In this document: positions 36,539-45,514 of the stretch, in pieces
How the letters are laid out: each line of letters begins with the position of its first letter
Position numbering within the stretch: the first letter of the stretch is position 1
NCBI RefSeq assembly: GCF_000800255.1
Contig: NZ_CP009747.1
Span: 1,674,001-1,738,000, forward strand
Reading direction: 5' to 3'
Length of the DNA stretch: 64,000 nt
Source: Pseudomonas parafulva
GTDB taxonomy: Bacteria; Pseudomonadota; Gammaproteobacteria; Pseudomonadales; Pseudomonadaceae
Notes under the pieces: generated by a model
The model's input: the letters and a program-made list of their open reading frames with translations, nothing else
What the model was told of the DNA's origin: nothing
The model's database searches: none
Made by a program: the position numbers and the translations under genes

Positions 36539-37180
36539 TCAGCCGGCCAGCTCCCTGAGGTTGTACAGCAGGCCGCCTGCAGCAATCAGTAGCAGCGCGA
36601 TGCCTGAGGCCAGGCTGATCATCCGGCTGCTGCGCTGCGAGGCGATCTTGCCGATCGCGAAGATGTACAGGCTCAGCACGGCAAAATCGATGGCAATCCA
36701 CAGCAGCGACAGCACCACCATGCTTTTTCCGAACGACTCGGTGATCTGGATGAACTGCGGAAAGAAGGCAATGAAGAAGATGATGTCTTTCGGGTTGGAG
36801 ATGCCGACCATGAAACCCTGCAATAACCCGCCGCGGCCTCCTGTCGTCGCCATCGCGCTCTGTTCGGCAGCAGCAGCGGAGCTCGCTGGGGGCTTGAGGG
36901 CTTCGCGCAAGGTGCCCGAGGCGATGTAGCCGATGAACAGGCAGCCCAGCAGGCTCATGCCGCTGAGCCAGGCCTTGTCGATGGCCGCGCTGGTCATGAT
37001 GATCCAGGCGGCGGCGCCAATCAGTACCAGCGATGCCCAATTGGTGCCTACTGCCGTGAACAGTGCCTTGCGTGCGCCTGCCGCGGCGGCGGTGTTGACG
37101 ACCAGCGCCACTACTGGGCCAGGGGTGGCGATCAGCAGCAAGACGGTCAAGGCATAGGTGGCGGTCAGTGCGGTATTCAC
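36539..37180 (-). CDS. LysE-family exporter in the YqcI operon
   Basis: 213 residues, six predicted helices. It begins MNTALTATYALTVLLLIATPGPVV, with the family TPGP motif, and has GISNPKDIIFFIAFFPQF. Family members export amino acids and related small polar compounds at the inner membrane. The gene starts two bases after the YqcI/YcgG stop, so the two are surely co-transcribed. Context suggests that it exports the product of that enzyme. Confidence 0.9.
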   Translation of the reverse strand: MNTALTATYALTVLLLIATPGPVVALVVNTAAAAGARKALFTAVGTNWASLVLIGAAAWIIMTSAAIDKAWLSGMSLLGCLFIGYIASGTLREALKPPASSAAAAEQSAMATTGGRGGLLQGFMVGISNPKDIIFFIAFFPQFIQITESFGKSMVVLSLLWIAIDFAVLSLYIFAIGKIASQRSSRMISLASGIALLLIAAGGLLYNLRELAG

Positions 37181-37182
37181 GT

Positions 37183-37959
37183 TCAGTTCTCGATCTTGTG
37201 TTCGATAGGGGTGTCAGGATTGAAAGGGCAGCGCGCGGGGTTGAGTGAGCCGGTTTCCTGGAGTTGGTACTGCGTCCATTCGTAGTTGTCGGGCTCGCCG
37301 AAGAACCCCAGACTCTGGGGCACTCGCCCATCGTTGTAGCGCGCGACCCGTTCGCGGATTCGAGCGCGAATCCGTTGCCCGCTCTGGGTCGCGGCGCTGG
37401 CCACCTCGTCGAAACTCTCACGCGGATTGATCACGAAAACGATGCTATGGCCCAAATTGCGGCTTTTCATCTGCCGGTGAGCCGGAAAGCTCATGTTGAT
37501 GAACAGCGGCATGCTGGCGAAGCAGAACGACCATTGCGTGTCGTGAGGATCACGTGGCACGTCCTGGGGCCAGGGATGAGGGTCGCGAGCGTGCACTTGC
37601 TGCAGAATCTTCCACGCAAGCGCCTGCTGTTCTGCCAACGTGCCGTGTTCGCGGGTTTCGAGAAACACCAGCAGTGGACAGCCGATCCGCTGCTTGAGTG
37701 GGATCGGCGTAATGGTCTGTACGTAGTCGGCCAGCCCGCGAGCGATATCGTTGGCCGGATCCTCGGCGCGGGCGAACAGGATATGGCAGGTGCCGGCGGC
37801 CACCGCCTTGCGTCCGAACAGGCAGGGAAAGCCAGGGTTGGCAAGAATGGCTTTGAAGTGTTGCAACGTGGTGTACGTCCAATGCTGTTTGCTCTGGACA
37901 TGTTCGTCGGCCAGCTCTAGCGCATCCAGGCGATAGCAGTTTCCATAACCCGTAAACAT
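37183..37959 (-). CDS. YqcI/YcgG family protein (candidate haem-dependent N-oxygenase)
   Basis: 258 residues, no signal peptide. The family hallmark FPC-x-FG lies at 44-49 (Cys46) and a second Cys in CPF at 244-246. LLVFLETRE, WSFCFASMPLFINMSFPAHRQMKSRNLG and VINPRESFD are further conserved-looking blocks. YqcI/YcgG is long known as an uncharacterised family. Members in the cycloserine (DcsA) and guanitoxin (GntA) pathways are described as haem-dependent N-hydroxylases of arginine-like substrates; I state that from memory. Here it leads an operon with a LysE exporter and an SGNH hydrolase, divergent from a LysR gene. Function is inferred, substrate unknown. Confidence 0.75.
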   Translation of the reverse strand: MFTGYGNCYRLDALELADEHVQSKQHWTYTTLQHFKAILANPGFPCLFGRKAVAAGTCHILFARAEDPANDIARGLADYVQTITPIPLKQRIGCPLLVFLETREHGTLAEQQALAWKILQQVHARDPHPWPQDVPRDPHDTQWSFCFASMPLFINMSFPAHRQMKSRNLGHSIVFVINPRESFDEVASAATQSGQRIRARIRERVARYNDGRVPQSLGFFGEPDNYEWTQYQLQETGSLNPARCPFNPDTPIEHKIEN

Positions 37960-38081
37960 GTTTTCCCCGGAAGAATGCTATGAAGTGGTTTTTCTGCCTT
38001 ATCGCGGCGTATTGGCTGAATGTAATTGTTATTTACCTGCATTTTCTGGAAGCAGGACTCGGTTGTAAAACGCCTGGAACT

Positions 38082-38106
38082 ATGAGTAACTATTAGTTTC
38101 ACTCAT
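38082..38106. promoter_or_regulatory. Nested palindrome before the LysR gene
   Basis: ATGAGT (38082-38087) and ACTCAT (38101-38106) flank an inner inverted repeat AACT-ATT-AGTT. It is AT-rich and 16 bases before the LysR ATG, in the divergent promoter region shared with the YqcI operon. It is a likely LysR-type binding site. Confidence 0.5.
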
Positions 38107-38121
38107 GGTTTGGCGGCGAAG

Positions 38122-39042
38122 ATGTCAGAACGGATTCAGGCTTTGCACGCCTTGCGTGCCTTCGAGGTGGCCTCGCGCTACGGATCCTTCACCCGTGCAG
38201 CGCAAGAGCTGGCATTGACTCAGGGTGCCGTCAGCCACCACATCAAGACCTTGGAAGCCTTGTTCGGCTGCGACCTGTTCGAGCGCCGAGGCCCCAAGCT
38301 GCGCCTCACCGAGCACGGACGTCTGCTGGCCCAAGAGCTCAAGGTCGGGTTCAAGATCATCGAGAACGCCTGTGCGTTGTTGCGTCAGGACCGCTACGGC
38401 CTGCGCTTGAAGGCTGCATCGACCCTCACCGTGCGCTGGTTGCTCAGGGCGGTGGACAGCTTCAAGAGGGCCGACGACAGTTGCAGCGTGCAACTCTCCA
38501 GCGTGTGGATGGATATCGACACGGTGGATTTCTATTCCGAGCCCTATGACTGCGCCATCCTACTGGGCAATGGCCGCTTTGCAGCCGACGTCGAAAGCGT
38601 GAAGCTCTTCGACGAATGGCTGATCCCCGTGTGTCATCCGGATTATCTGAGCGACGCGGCACCGCCCTTGTCGGTGCTGCGCGAATGTGAGTTTCTGCAC
38701 CCGTCGTCCGACCGCCGCGATTGGCGCCGCTGGCTGGCGCGGGTGGATGCCCCGGACATCAGCATCGACCAAGGCCAGGTGTTCGATACCTTGGACCAGG
38801 GCATCTCCGCTGCTCAGCAAGGGTTGGGGATTTCGGTGGTCGATCTGGTACTGGCCAGCGCCGACCTTGATGCCGGGCGCCTGATCACGCCGTTCAGGCA
38901 GGCGGTGTCGACGGGTGACGGCTATTACATGACTTGGCTCAAGGCCAGCCCCAAGGCCAAGCAGATGGCCAAGTTGCGCGATTTTCTCATCGGTCAGGTG
39001 CCGCCTCTGGCATTGAAGGACATCACCTACCTGTATGGCTGA
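38122..39042 (+). CDS. LysR-family regulator, GcvA-like
   Basis: 306 residues from ATG 38122; a TTG at 38110 would add four residues. The N-terminal helix-turn-helix reads ALRAFEVASRYGSFTRAAQELALTQGAVSHHIKTLE, the GcvA subgroup wording. The effector domain (about 90-300) includes FDEWLIPVCHPDYLSD and GLGISVVDLVLASADL. It is divergent from the YqcI-LysE-SGNH operon across 162 bases and so is its likely regulator. The GcvA group often controls amino-acid-related genes. Confidence 0.93.
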   Translation: MSERIQALHALRAFEVASRYGSFTRAAQELALTQGAVSHHIKTLEALFGCDLFERRGPKLRLTEHGRLLAQELKVGFKIIENACALLRQDRYGLRLKAASTLTVRWLLRAVDSFKRADDSCSVQLSSVWMDIDTVDFYSEPYDCAILLGNGRFAADVESVKLFDEWLIPVCHPDYLSDAAPPLSVLRECEFLHPSSDRRDWRRWLARVDAPDISIDQGQVFDTLDQGISAAQQGLGISVVDLVLASADLDAGRLITPFRQAVSTGDGYYMTWLKASPKAKQMAKLRDFLIGQVPPLALKDITYLYG

Positions 39043-39068
39043 TCCGTCCTTGGATCGCGGACCTGAGC

Positions 39069-39533
39069 TCAGAAGCCGAAATGGCTCAGGCCCGGGTGAT
39101 CGTCCGGTCGGCGCCCCAGTGGCCAGCGGAATTGGCGGTCTTCTTCGTTGATCGGCATCTCGTTGATGCTGGCGTGGCGATGCTGCATCAGGCCGTCGGG
39201 CGCGAACTCCCAATTTTCATTCCCGTAGGCCCGATACCACTGACCGCTGTCGTCGCGGTACTCGTAGGCATAGCGCACCGCGATGCGGTTGTCGGTGAAG
39301 GCCCAGAGCTCCTTGATCAGGCGGTAGTCATGCTCGCGGTTCCACTTGCGGGTGAGAAATGCCTGAGCCTCGTCGCGATTGCTGACGAAATCGACCCGAT
39401 TGCGCCAGCGGGTGTCGAGCGTGTAGGCCAGAGCGACTTTTGCCGGATCGCGGCTGTTCCAGCCGTCTTCGGCCAGGCGGACTTTCTCGATAGCGGTTTC
39501 ACGGCTGAACGGTGGCAGGGGTGGACGGGACAT
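39069..39533 (-). CDS. DUF1348 (NTF2-like) family protein
   Basis: 154 residues, cytoplasmic. It has the cone-shaped NTF2-like fold pattern and DUF1348 wording: [48 protein letters not shown] and [24 protein letters not shown]. Members are small and widespread; no reaction has been assigned. It is convergent with the LysR gene, 26 bases away. Upstream on the same strand is an unrelated transporter. Confidence 0.88.
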   Translation of the reverse strand: MSRPPLPPFSRETAIEKVRLAEDGWNSRDPAKVALAYTLDTRWRNRVDFVSNRDEAQAFLTRKWNREHDYRLIKELWAFTDNRIAVRYAYEYRDDSGQWYRAYGNENWEFAPDGLMQHRHASINEMPINEEDRQFRWPLGRRPDDHPGLSHFGF

Positions 39534-39610
39534 GACGAAATTCCTCTGAGTGCAGATCGAGTAGGCGACCTGATGGAGTGAAGCCTAAGCCTTCACGGCT
39601 AGCACGAGAA

Positions 39611-39647
39611 TCCGCCCGCGTGTCAGTTCATCATTTCGCCGGGCGGA
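39611..39647 (-). terminator. Hairpin after the DHA1 transporter
   Basis: TCCGCCCG / CGGGCGGA, an 8-bp perfect stem with a 21-base loop, just past the stop of the minus-strand transporter. The minus strand reads ATTCTCG after it, with no strong T-run. Confidence 0.4.
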
Positions 39648-39675
39648 ACAATCGCCGATTGTGACCTGTGGTGTG

Positions 39676-40857
39676 TCAGAGCGCTTCGCCCATCCCCCGT
39701 CGCGCTACGTGAGTGCGTCCACCCAGCCTCACCAGCAGGAGCGCGCTGGCGGCGAGCAATCCACCGGCCATCGGCACGGCCGCATAGCCAAGGTCCAGAC
39801 TGATCACCGCGCCGCCCAAGGCCGCGCCGAGAGCGTTACCCAGATTGAACGCGCCGACGTTGATCGACGACGCCAGCCCCGGTGCCTCGGCGGCGGCGGT
39901 CATGACCCGCATCTGCAGCGGCGGGACGACGGCGAAGGTGAAGACGCCCCACACCAGCAGCGCCAGCGCCGCACCGACGTGAGTGCCGAGCACCAACGGC
40001 ATCGACAGCATGATCACCGCCAGAATGGCCAGCACGATGCGCGCGGCACCGTCCAGCGACCAGTCGGCCAGGCGCCCGCCAAGGCTGTTGCCCAGGGTGA
40101 AGCCCACGCCGATCAGCACCAGCCCGAGGGTGACGAACGCCGCCGAGGCGCCGGTGAGCGCCGTGAGCACTGGCGCGACATAGGTGTACAGCGTGAACAT
40201 CGCGCCGGCGCCGAGTACGGTGGTGGCCATGGCCAGCAGCACATTGGCACGGCCGATCACCGCCAGCTCCTTGCGCACAGGCGGCACGCTGCCGCGTTCA
40301 CCCTTGGGCAGGGCGTACCACAAGGCGGCGATGGCGATGAGGCCCAGCACGGCGGTGCCGGCGAAAGCCATGCGCCAGCCAATCTGTTGGCCGATCCAGG
40401 TGGCAGCCGGCACCCCACCGATATTGGCGATGGTCAGACCCATGAACATACTGGCGATGGCACTGGCCTGCCGTTCCTTGGGCACTACGCTGGCGGCGAC
40501 CACTGCGCCGAGGCCGAAGAATGCCCCGTGGTTGAGGCTGGTGATCAGGCGGGAGATCAGCAGGGTGTAGTAATCCGGCGACAATGCCGACAGCAGGTTG
40601 CCGACGGTGAAGATGCTCATCAGCAGCATCAGCGCCGCGCGCTTGCCGAAGCGGCTGAACAGCAGGGTCATGATCGGCGCGCCGACCATCACACCGATCG
40701 CATAGGCGGTGACCAGCATGCCGGCGCTGGGAATGCTGGCGTTGACGCCTTCGGCGATGACCGGCAGCAGGCCCATTGGGGCGAATTCGGTGGTGCCGAT
40801 GCCGAAGGCGCCGATAGCCAAGGCAAACAAGACACGTTTGGGATGCAGCACGCTCAT
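39676..40857 (-). CDS. DHA1-type MFS efflux transporter (AraJ/YdhP-like)
   Basis: 393 residues, 12 predicted helices. ATG 40857 (MSVLHPKRVLFALAIGAFGIGTTEF) with GGAG six bases upstream. The IGTTEFAPMGLLP motif and SRFGKR in loop 2-3 place it in the drug:H+ antiporter-1 group near AraJ and YdhP. It is followed upstream by dkgB on the same strand, 75 bases apart; the pair may be co-expressed. The substrate is unknown. Confidence 0.9.
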   Translation of the reverse strand: MSVLHPKRVLFALAIGAFGIGTTEFAPMGLLPVIAEGVNASIPSAGMLVTAYAIGVMVGAPIMTLLFSRFGKRAALMLLMSIFTVGNLLSALSPDYYTLLISRLITSLNHGAFFGLGAVVAASVVPKERQASAIASMFMGLTIANIGGVPAATWIGQQIGWRMAFAGTAVLGLIAIAALWYALPKGERGSVPPVRKELAVIGRANVLLAMATTVLGAGAMFTLYTYVAPVLTALTGASAAFVTLGLVLIGVGFTLGNSLGGRLADWSLDGAARIVLAILAVIMLSMPLVLGTHVGAALALLVWGVFTFAVVPPLQMRVMTAAAEAPGLASSINVGAFNLGNALGAALGGAVISLDLGYAAVPMAGGLLAASALLLVRLGGRTHVARRGMGEAL

Positions 40858-40932
40858 CGAAAACTCCAGGTGATGGCGGTGGAACGACAAAGGAGGAGGG
40901 CGCCGGTCACGCCGGCGCCGGGTGGTACAGGA

Positions 40933-41736
40933 TCAATCCCAGGCAGGCGCCAGCCCCGCCGGGCTGACCTCACGGCCGTTGCGCTCCAGTCCGGCGATGC
41001 GCGCCATGTCCTGTTCGTCCAGGCGCAGGTCGCGGGCGAGCAGGTTGCTGGCCAGGTTCTCACGTTTGGTGGAGGAGGGAATGACCGCATAGCCTAGCTG
41101 CAAGGCCCAGGCTAGAGCAACTTGAGCGACGCTGGCCTGGTGCTTGCTGGCGATCTCGGCCAGCACCGGATCCTTGAGCACCTTGCCGTAGGCCAGGGTC
41201 ATGTACGAGGTCACGGCGATGCCCTGCTCGCCGAGGAAATCGGCCAATCGACGGTTTTGCAGATAGGGGCTCAGTTCGATTTGGTTAGTGGCGATTTCGC
41301 CCTTGCCGACCACCTCGATGGCCTGACGCGTCAGTTCGATGTTGAAATTGGAAATACCGATCTGCCGGGTCAATCCTGCCCGTTTGGCCTCGGCCAGTGC
41401 GGTCATGAATTCACGCAGTTCCACGCCGTTGCCCGGTGCCGGCCAATGGATCAGGGTCAGGTCGACCTGGTCGGTGCGCAGTTTGCTCAAGCTTTCGCGC
41501 AGGCTGGGGATCAGCTTGTCGGCAGCGTAATTGTGGGTCCAGATCTTGGTGGTCAGGAACAACTGGTCGCGAGCCACGCCACTCTCGGCGAGAGCCTGGC
41601 CGACATCGGCTTCGTTCTTGTAGATCTGCGCGGTGTCGATGGCGCGGTAGCCCAGTTGCAGGGCCGTCTTGACCGAGTCGATGATGGTTTGACCGGTAAG
41701 GCGATAGGTGCCGAGGCCGAAGGCAGGGATAGTCAT
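40933..41736 (-). CDS. dkgB: Aldo/keto reductase DkgB (2,5-diketo-D-gluconate reductase B type)
   Basis: 267 residues. ATG 41736 with GGAG eight bases upstream. It is a TIM-barrel NADPH reductase with an intact catalytic tetrad: Asp34, Tyr39 ([11 protein letters not shown]), Lys64 (TTKIW) and His97 (LIHWP). IGISNFN and [10 protein letters not shown] (cofactor binding) follow. Family members reduce 2,5-diketogluconate and, more efficiently, methylglyoxal and other small aldehydes. The DHA1 transporter gene follows on the same strand. Confidence 0.94.
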   Translation of the reverse strand: MTIPAFGLGTYRLTGQTIIDSVKTALQLGYRAIDTAQIYKNEADVGQALAESGVARDQLFLTTKIWTHNYAADKLIPSLRESLSKLRTDQVDLTLIHWPAPGNGVELREFMTALAEAKRAGLTRQIGISNFNIELTRQAIEVVGKGEIATNQIELSPYLQNRRLADFLGEQGIAVTSYMTLAYGKVLKDPVLAEIASKHQASVAQVALAWALQLGYAVIPSSTKRENLASNLLARDLRLDEQDMARIAGLERNGREVSPAGLAPAWD

Positions 41737-41868
41737 GCAAGATGCTCCACGCAAAGGATGATCGAATTCATTCGAGCCGGGAGCAGTGTGAAGGTTGCAG
41801 CGCAAATGATTAAGCACGCTGCCGGGCAAGCACTTTTGCGTTCAAATCATCAATCCAACCGTCTGGCC

Positions 41869-41895
41869 TGCCGGGCGCGAAATACACGCCCGGCA
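41869..41895 (-). terminator. Hairpin after the dipeptidase-like gene
   Basis: TGCCGGGCG / CGCCCGGCA, a perfect 9-bp stem with a nine-base loop, 12 bases past the dipeptidase-like stop on the minus strand. No T-run follows, so Rho-independent termination is uncertain. Confidence 0.45.
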
Positions 41896-41907
41896 CGGTG
41901 AATGCGA

Positions 41908-43260
41908 TCAGGGCTGCGCCTGCGCCAGCGGGCGAGCGTCCTTCTGCACCTGCTCCCAGACCCGCAGGAAGTTGCCGGCCCAGAGCTTGGCGATGTCGGT
42001 CTCGCTGTAGCCGCGGCTGAGCAGTTCGGCCGTGACGTTGCGGATCTCGCTGACGTCTTTCCAGCCTTCCAGGCCGCCGCCATCGTTGAAGTCCGAACTC
42101 AGGCCCACATGGTCGATACCGACCTTCTTGACCGTGTAGTCGATGGCGTCGGCGTACTGCTTGAGCGTCGCCTTGGGCTCTTCTTCGAGAATCGCGTAGA
42201 GGCTGCTGGCGTATTCGCCGAAACGCGATTCGGGCCAGATGGCGATCACTGCATCGCCCGGCATCAACGCGTTGGCCAAGCCTTGCAACGGCTGCAGGTC
42301 GAAGCGCGCGCGCAGGGCTTCGAGCTTCTCCAATACCGGCTTGCTCAGCGGTTTGAGGTACTGCCCAAAGCCGACTACCTGGATCACGCCGCCGCTGTCC
42401 TTGATCAGCTGCATTTCCTTGTCGGACAGGTTGCGCGGAATGTCTACCAGGGCCCGGGGCGCGGAGTGCGAGGCAACGACGGGCGCACGGCTCAGGCGCG
42501 CGACCTGCTCCAAAGCCAGGGTGGACATTTGCGACACGTCGATGATCACGCCCAGGTCATTCAGTCGTTTCACCGCCGCTTGGCCCAGCGGCGACAGACC
42601 GCCCAGCGCGTCGGCGGTGTCATTGAGAAACGGCAGCGGGCGCGAGGAGTCTGCCCAGTCGTTATTGCCGGTGTAGCTGAAGCCGAACATGCGCATGCCA
42701 CGTGCCGTCCACAGGTCCAGTTGCGACAGGTCGTGGCCCAGCGGATAGGCGTTCAGCATGCTGATGAAGATCGCGAACTTGCCCTCGCCATTCAGGCGGC
42801 GGAAGTCCTCGGGGGTGTAGGCAATGCCGACCTGGTTGGGGAAATCGCGAACCATGCCACTGATGATCTTCCAGCGCACCTCTTGCTGCTGCCTGGCCTC
42901 GTCGACGAAGCCAGGCGTCGGGCGGTGCGGTGCATTGGGGCCGTTCCAGATCTCGGGCCAGCCAAAGAGGGTCAGGGCCGCGCCGGAGAGCCGACCGCGG
43001 TTGGCCTTGACCAGGTCGAACTGACCAGGGCCGTCCTTGTCGACTTCCTCGCCCGTGCTGCCCAGGCTCAGAGGAACCGTGATGTGACTGTCGAACGAGA
43101 GCATGTGCTCGTGCAGCGCCTCGGCCTGCTCGACGATCTTTTGCGGGTAACCGGCAGTGCGGTGTTGCCAGTAGAAATAGCCGGCAGCGCTGCCCAGGGC
43201 GACCACCAGGGCCAAGGGCAGGCCGATGTACAGGGCTTTGCGGGAACGGGTCTTGGTCAT
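41908..43260 (-). CDS. Membrane-anchored M19 (renal dipeptidase-like) protein with altered metal site
   Basis: 450 residues from the ATG at 43260, with GAG six bases upstream; ATG 43266 is the alternative. An N-terminal signal anchor (about 9-28) is followed by a periplasmic M19 amidohydrolase barrel. By motif comparison with renal dipeptidase, two metal ligands remain: His59 (FDSH) and His265 (VASHS). The Asp of H-x-D is Thr61, the bridging Glu aligns with Leu169 (SMLNAYPLG), and the His of DLSH is Gln244 (DVSQ). The barrel, the SHS-x-x-RAL motif and IPRNLSD are otherwise well kept. It may bind rather than cleave dipeptides, or use a different metal arrangement. It lies 129 bases after the PBP2 gene on the same strand. 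Confidence 0.85.
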   Translation of the reverse strand: MTKTRSRKALYIGLPLALVVALGSAAGYFYWQHRTAGYPQKIVEQAEALHEHMLSFDSHITVPLSLGSTGEEVDKDGPGQFDLVKANRGRLSGAALTLFGWPEIWNGPNAPHRPTPGFVDEARQQQEVRWKIISGMVRDFPNQVGIAYTPEDFRRLNGEGKFAIFISMLNAYPLGHDLSQLDLWTARGMRMFGFSYTGNNDWADSSRPLPFLNDTADALGGLSPLGQAAVKRLNDLGVIIDVSQMSTLALEQVARLSRAPVVASHSAPRALVDIPRNLSDKEMQLIKDSGGVIQVVGFGQYLKPLSKPVLEKLEALRARFDLQPLQGLANALMPGDAVIAIWPESRFGEYASSLYAILEEEPKATLKQYADAIDYTVKKVGIDHVGLSSDFNDGGGLEGWKDVSEIRNVTAELLSRGYSETDIAKLWAGNFLRVWEQVQKDARPLAQAQP

Positions 43261-43389
43261 TGCCATCTCGGTGCAGGACTGATCGCAACCGCCCGGCAGG
43301 TGCACGACGTGCCGGGACAGGGTTCGGGTATCAGGTGGACGAATGGCGTCGACGCAGATTTACGTGGCAGGCGGTTGTCGGTGCCGGCC

Positions 43390-45285
43390 TCAGCCGTGCG
43401 GGGTTGCGCGCTTGTCGGGGGTGCCGGCGTACTGCGCCTTGAGATGACCCTGATCGTCCAGCAACCAGGCGTCCATGATCTCGCGCACCACGGGGCCGGC
43501 AACTCGGCCGCCAGCTTCGCCGTTCTCGATCATCACCGCCACCACGATCGACGGGTGATCGGCCGGGGCGAAGCCGACGAACAGGGCATTGTCACGGTGC
43601 CGCTCCAAGGTCTTGTCGCGGTTGTAGCGCTCGCCCTGGCGGATCGCGACCACCTGCGCCGTGCCGCTCTTGCCGGCGATCCGGTACTGCGCGCCTGCTG
43701 CGGCGGCGCGGGCGATGCCGCGCGGGTCGTGCATGACCATCTGCATGCCCTGACTGACCTGGTCCCAGGCGCGCTTGTCGTGCAGCACGATATCGGGCAT
43801 CGGGTTGGGGTCTACCGGCTTCTCGCCGCCCACCGTCATGGCCAGGTGCGGGCGATGCCACACGCCCTTGCTGGCCAGCAGGCTGGTGGCCTGGGCCAGC
43901 TGCAGCGGGGTGACCTGCATGTAGCCCTGGCCGATACCCAGAATCAGCGTCTCGCCAGGGAACCAGGCCTGGCGGCGAGTGGCGCGCTTCCACTGCGCCG
44001 ACGGCATCAGGCCCGGCGCTTCTTCGAACATGTCCAGCGAGACTTTCTGCCCCAGGCCGAACTCGGCCATATAGTCGTGCAGGCGATCAATGCCCAGCTT
44101 GTGCGCCAGGTCATAGAAATAGGTATCGTTGGAACGCATGATGGCGGCGTAGAGGTCCACCCAGCCATCGCCACTGCGGTTCCAGTTGCGGTACTTGTGG
44201 TCGTAGTTGGGCAGTTCGTAGTAGCCCGGGTCGAATACCCGGCTGCCGGGGGTGATCACGCCGCTGTCCAGTCCGGCGATGGCCACCTCCGGCTTGACCG
44301 TCGAGCCGGGCGCATACAGGCCACGCAGCACGCGGTTGAACAGCGGCCGGTCGATGGAGTCGCGCAGGGCTGCGTACTGCTTGAAGCTGATGCCTTTGAC
44401 GAAGAGGTTGGGGTCGAAGCTGGGGTTGCTGACCATGGCCAGCACGTCGCCTGTAGCCGGGTCCAGCGCGACCACCGCGCCACGCCGCTCGCCCAGGGCT
44501 TTCTCGGCGGCCTGCTGCAGGTGGGCATCGAGGCTCAGCACGATGTCCTTGCCCGGTATCGGGTCATGATGGCGCAACACACGCATCACCCGGCCCTGGG
44601 CATTGGTCTCGACTTCCTCGTAGCCCACATGGCCGTGCAGCTCGTTCTCGTAGAAGCGCTCCACGCCGGTCTTGCCGATCGACTGGGTACCGCGGTACTC
44701 GGTGTTATCGAGGCTCTTGGCTTCTTTTTCGTTGATCCGCCCCACGTAGCCCACCGAATGGGCGAAGTGCTCGGCCAACGGGTATTCGCGGATGAACTGT
44801 GGCTCGACTTCCAGCCCTGGCAGGCGGAACTGATTGACCGCGATCTGGGCGATTTGCTCCTCGCTCAGACCGACCATCAGGGTCACCGGCTCGAAGGGCT
44901 TGCGCCCCCGCCGCAGGTCTTTGTCGAACTGGGCGCGGTCGTCCTCGGACAGGTTCAGCACCTGGGCCAGGGCATCGAGCACGGCCGGGGTCTGGCCGTT
45001 GGTGCGCTCACGGGTCAAGGTCAAGTTGAAGCTGGGTTTGTTGTCGGCCAGCACCACACCGTTGCGGTCGTAGATCAGGCCACGTTCTGGGGGAATCGGC
45101 AGCACATGCACCCGGTTGTTCTCCGAAACGGCCGACTGCTGGTCATGCTGCAGCACCTGCAACACGTACAGTCGACCCACCAGAACCGCGACCAGGCTCA
45201 GGGTCAGCGCGGCGCACACCAACAGGCGGCGGTTGACCAGGCGTTTTTCGGTTTCGTGGTCCTTGAGGGGGATCGGTTGTGGCAT
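43390..45285 (-). CDS. mrdA: Penicillin-binding protein 2 (class B transpeptidase)
   Basis: 631 residues. Short cytoplasmic tail with a KDHETEKRLVNRR segment, one helix (about 20-42), a dimerisation/pedestal domain and a transpeptidase domain. The active site is intact: Ser328 in STVKP, SND in MRSNDTYFY, and KSGTAQ. PBP2 works with RodA in side-wall elongation. It is not next to rodA here, and its neighbour is an M19-like gene. Fluorescent pseudomonads of the putida group often carry two mrdA copies, so this may be the one outside the elongasome operon; that is inference. Confidence 0.94.
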   Translation of the reverse strand: MPQPIPLKDHETEKRLVNRRLLVCAALTLSLVAVLVGRLYVLQVLQHDQQSAVSENNRVHVLPIPPERGLIYDRNGVVLADNKPSFNLTLTRERTNGQTPAVLDALAQVLNLSEDDRAQFDKDLRRGRKPFEPVTLMVGLSEEQIAQIAVNQFRLPGLEVEPQFIREYPLAEHFAHSVGYVGRINEKEAKSLDNTEYRGTQSIGKTGVERFYENELHGHVGYEEVETNAQGRVMRVLRHHDPIPGKDIVLSLDAHLQQAAEKALGERRGAVVALDPATGDVLAMVSNPSFDPNLFVKGISFKQYAALRDSIDRPLFNRVLRGLYAPGSTVKPEVAIAGLDSGVITPGSRVFDPGYYELPNYDHKYRNWNRSGDGWVDLYAAIMRSNDTYFYDLAHKLGIDRLHDYMAEFGLGQKVSLDMFEEAPGLMPSAQWKRATRRQAWFPGETLILGIGQGYMQVTPLQLAQATSLLASKGVWHRPHLAMTVGGEKPVDPNPMPDIVLHDKRAWDQVSQGMQMVMHDPRGIARAAAAGAQYRIAGKSGTAQVVAIRQGERYNRDKTLERHRDNALFVGFAPADHPSIVVAVMIENGEAGGRVAGPVVREIMDAWLLDDQGHLKAQYAGTPDKRATPHG

Positions 45286-45514
45286 GGGGTCTCGGGTGGC
45301 GTATCGGTGAGGGCAACGGCGCGGGGTTCGCGATGCTACGCAAGGCCGCGGCGCGTCTCAACCCAGGCTTGCCCTGCGATCACCGTGCCGCAGGGCTGCC
45401 GAGCCGCTGTTGAAGGGGTTGTCGAGAACATGAAGATTTATTCATTCGGCCAGAGGGTGCGTGGGTTGCGTCCCGCCTCGACGTTGAGAGAAGCAGGGCG
45501 CAACCCGCCGCGGT

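Noticed and set aside
45463..45506. GGGTTGCG...CGCAACCC inverted repeat downstream of paoC
   Set aside because: The loop is 28 bases and there is no T-run, so it is too weak to call a terminator.
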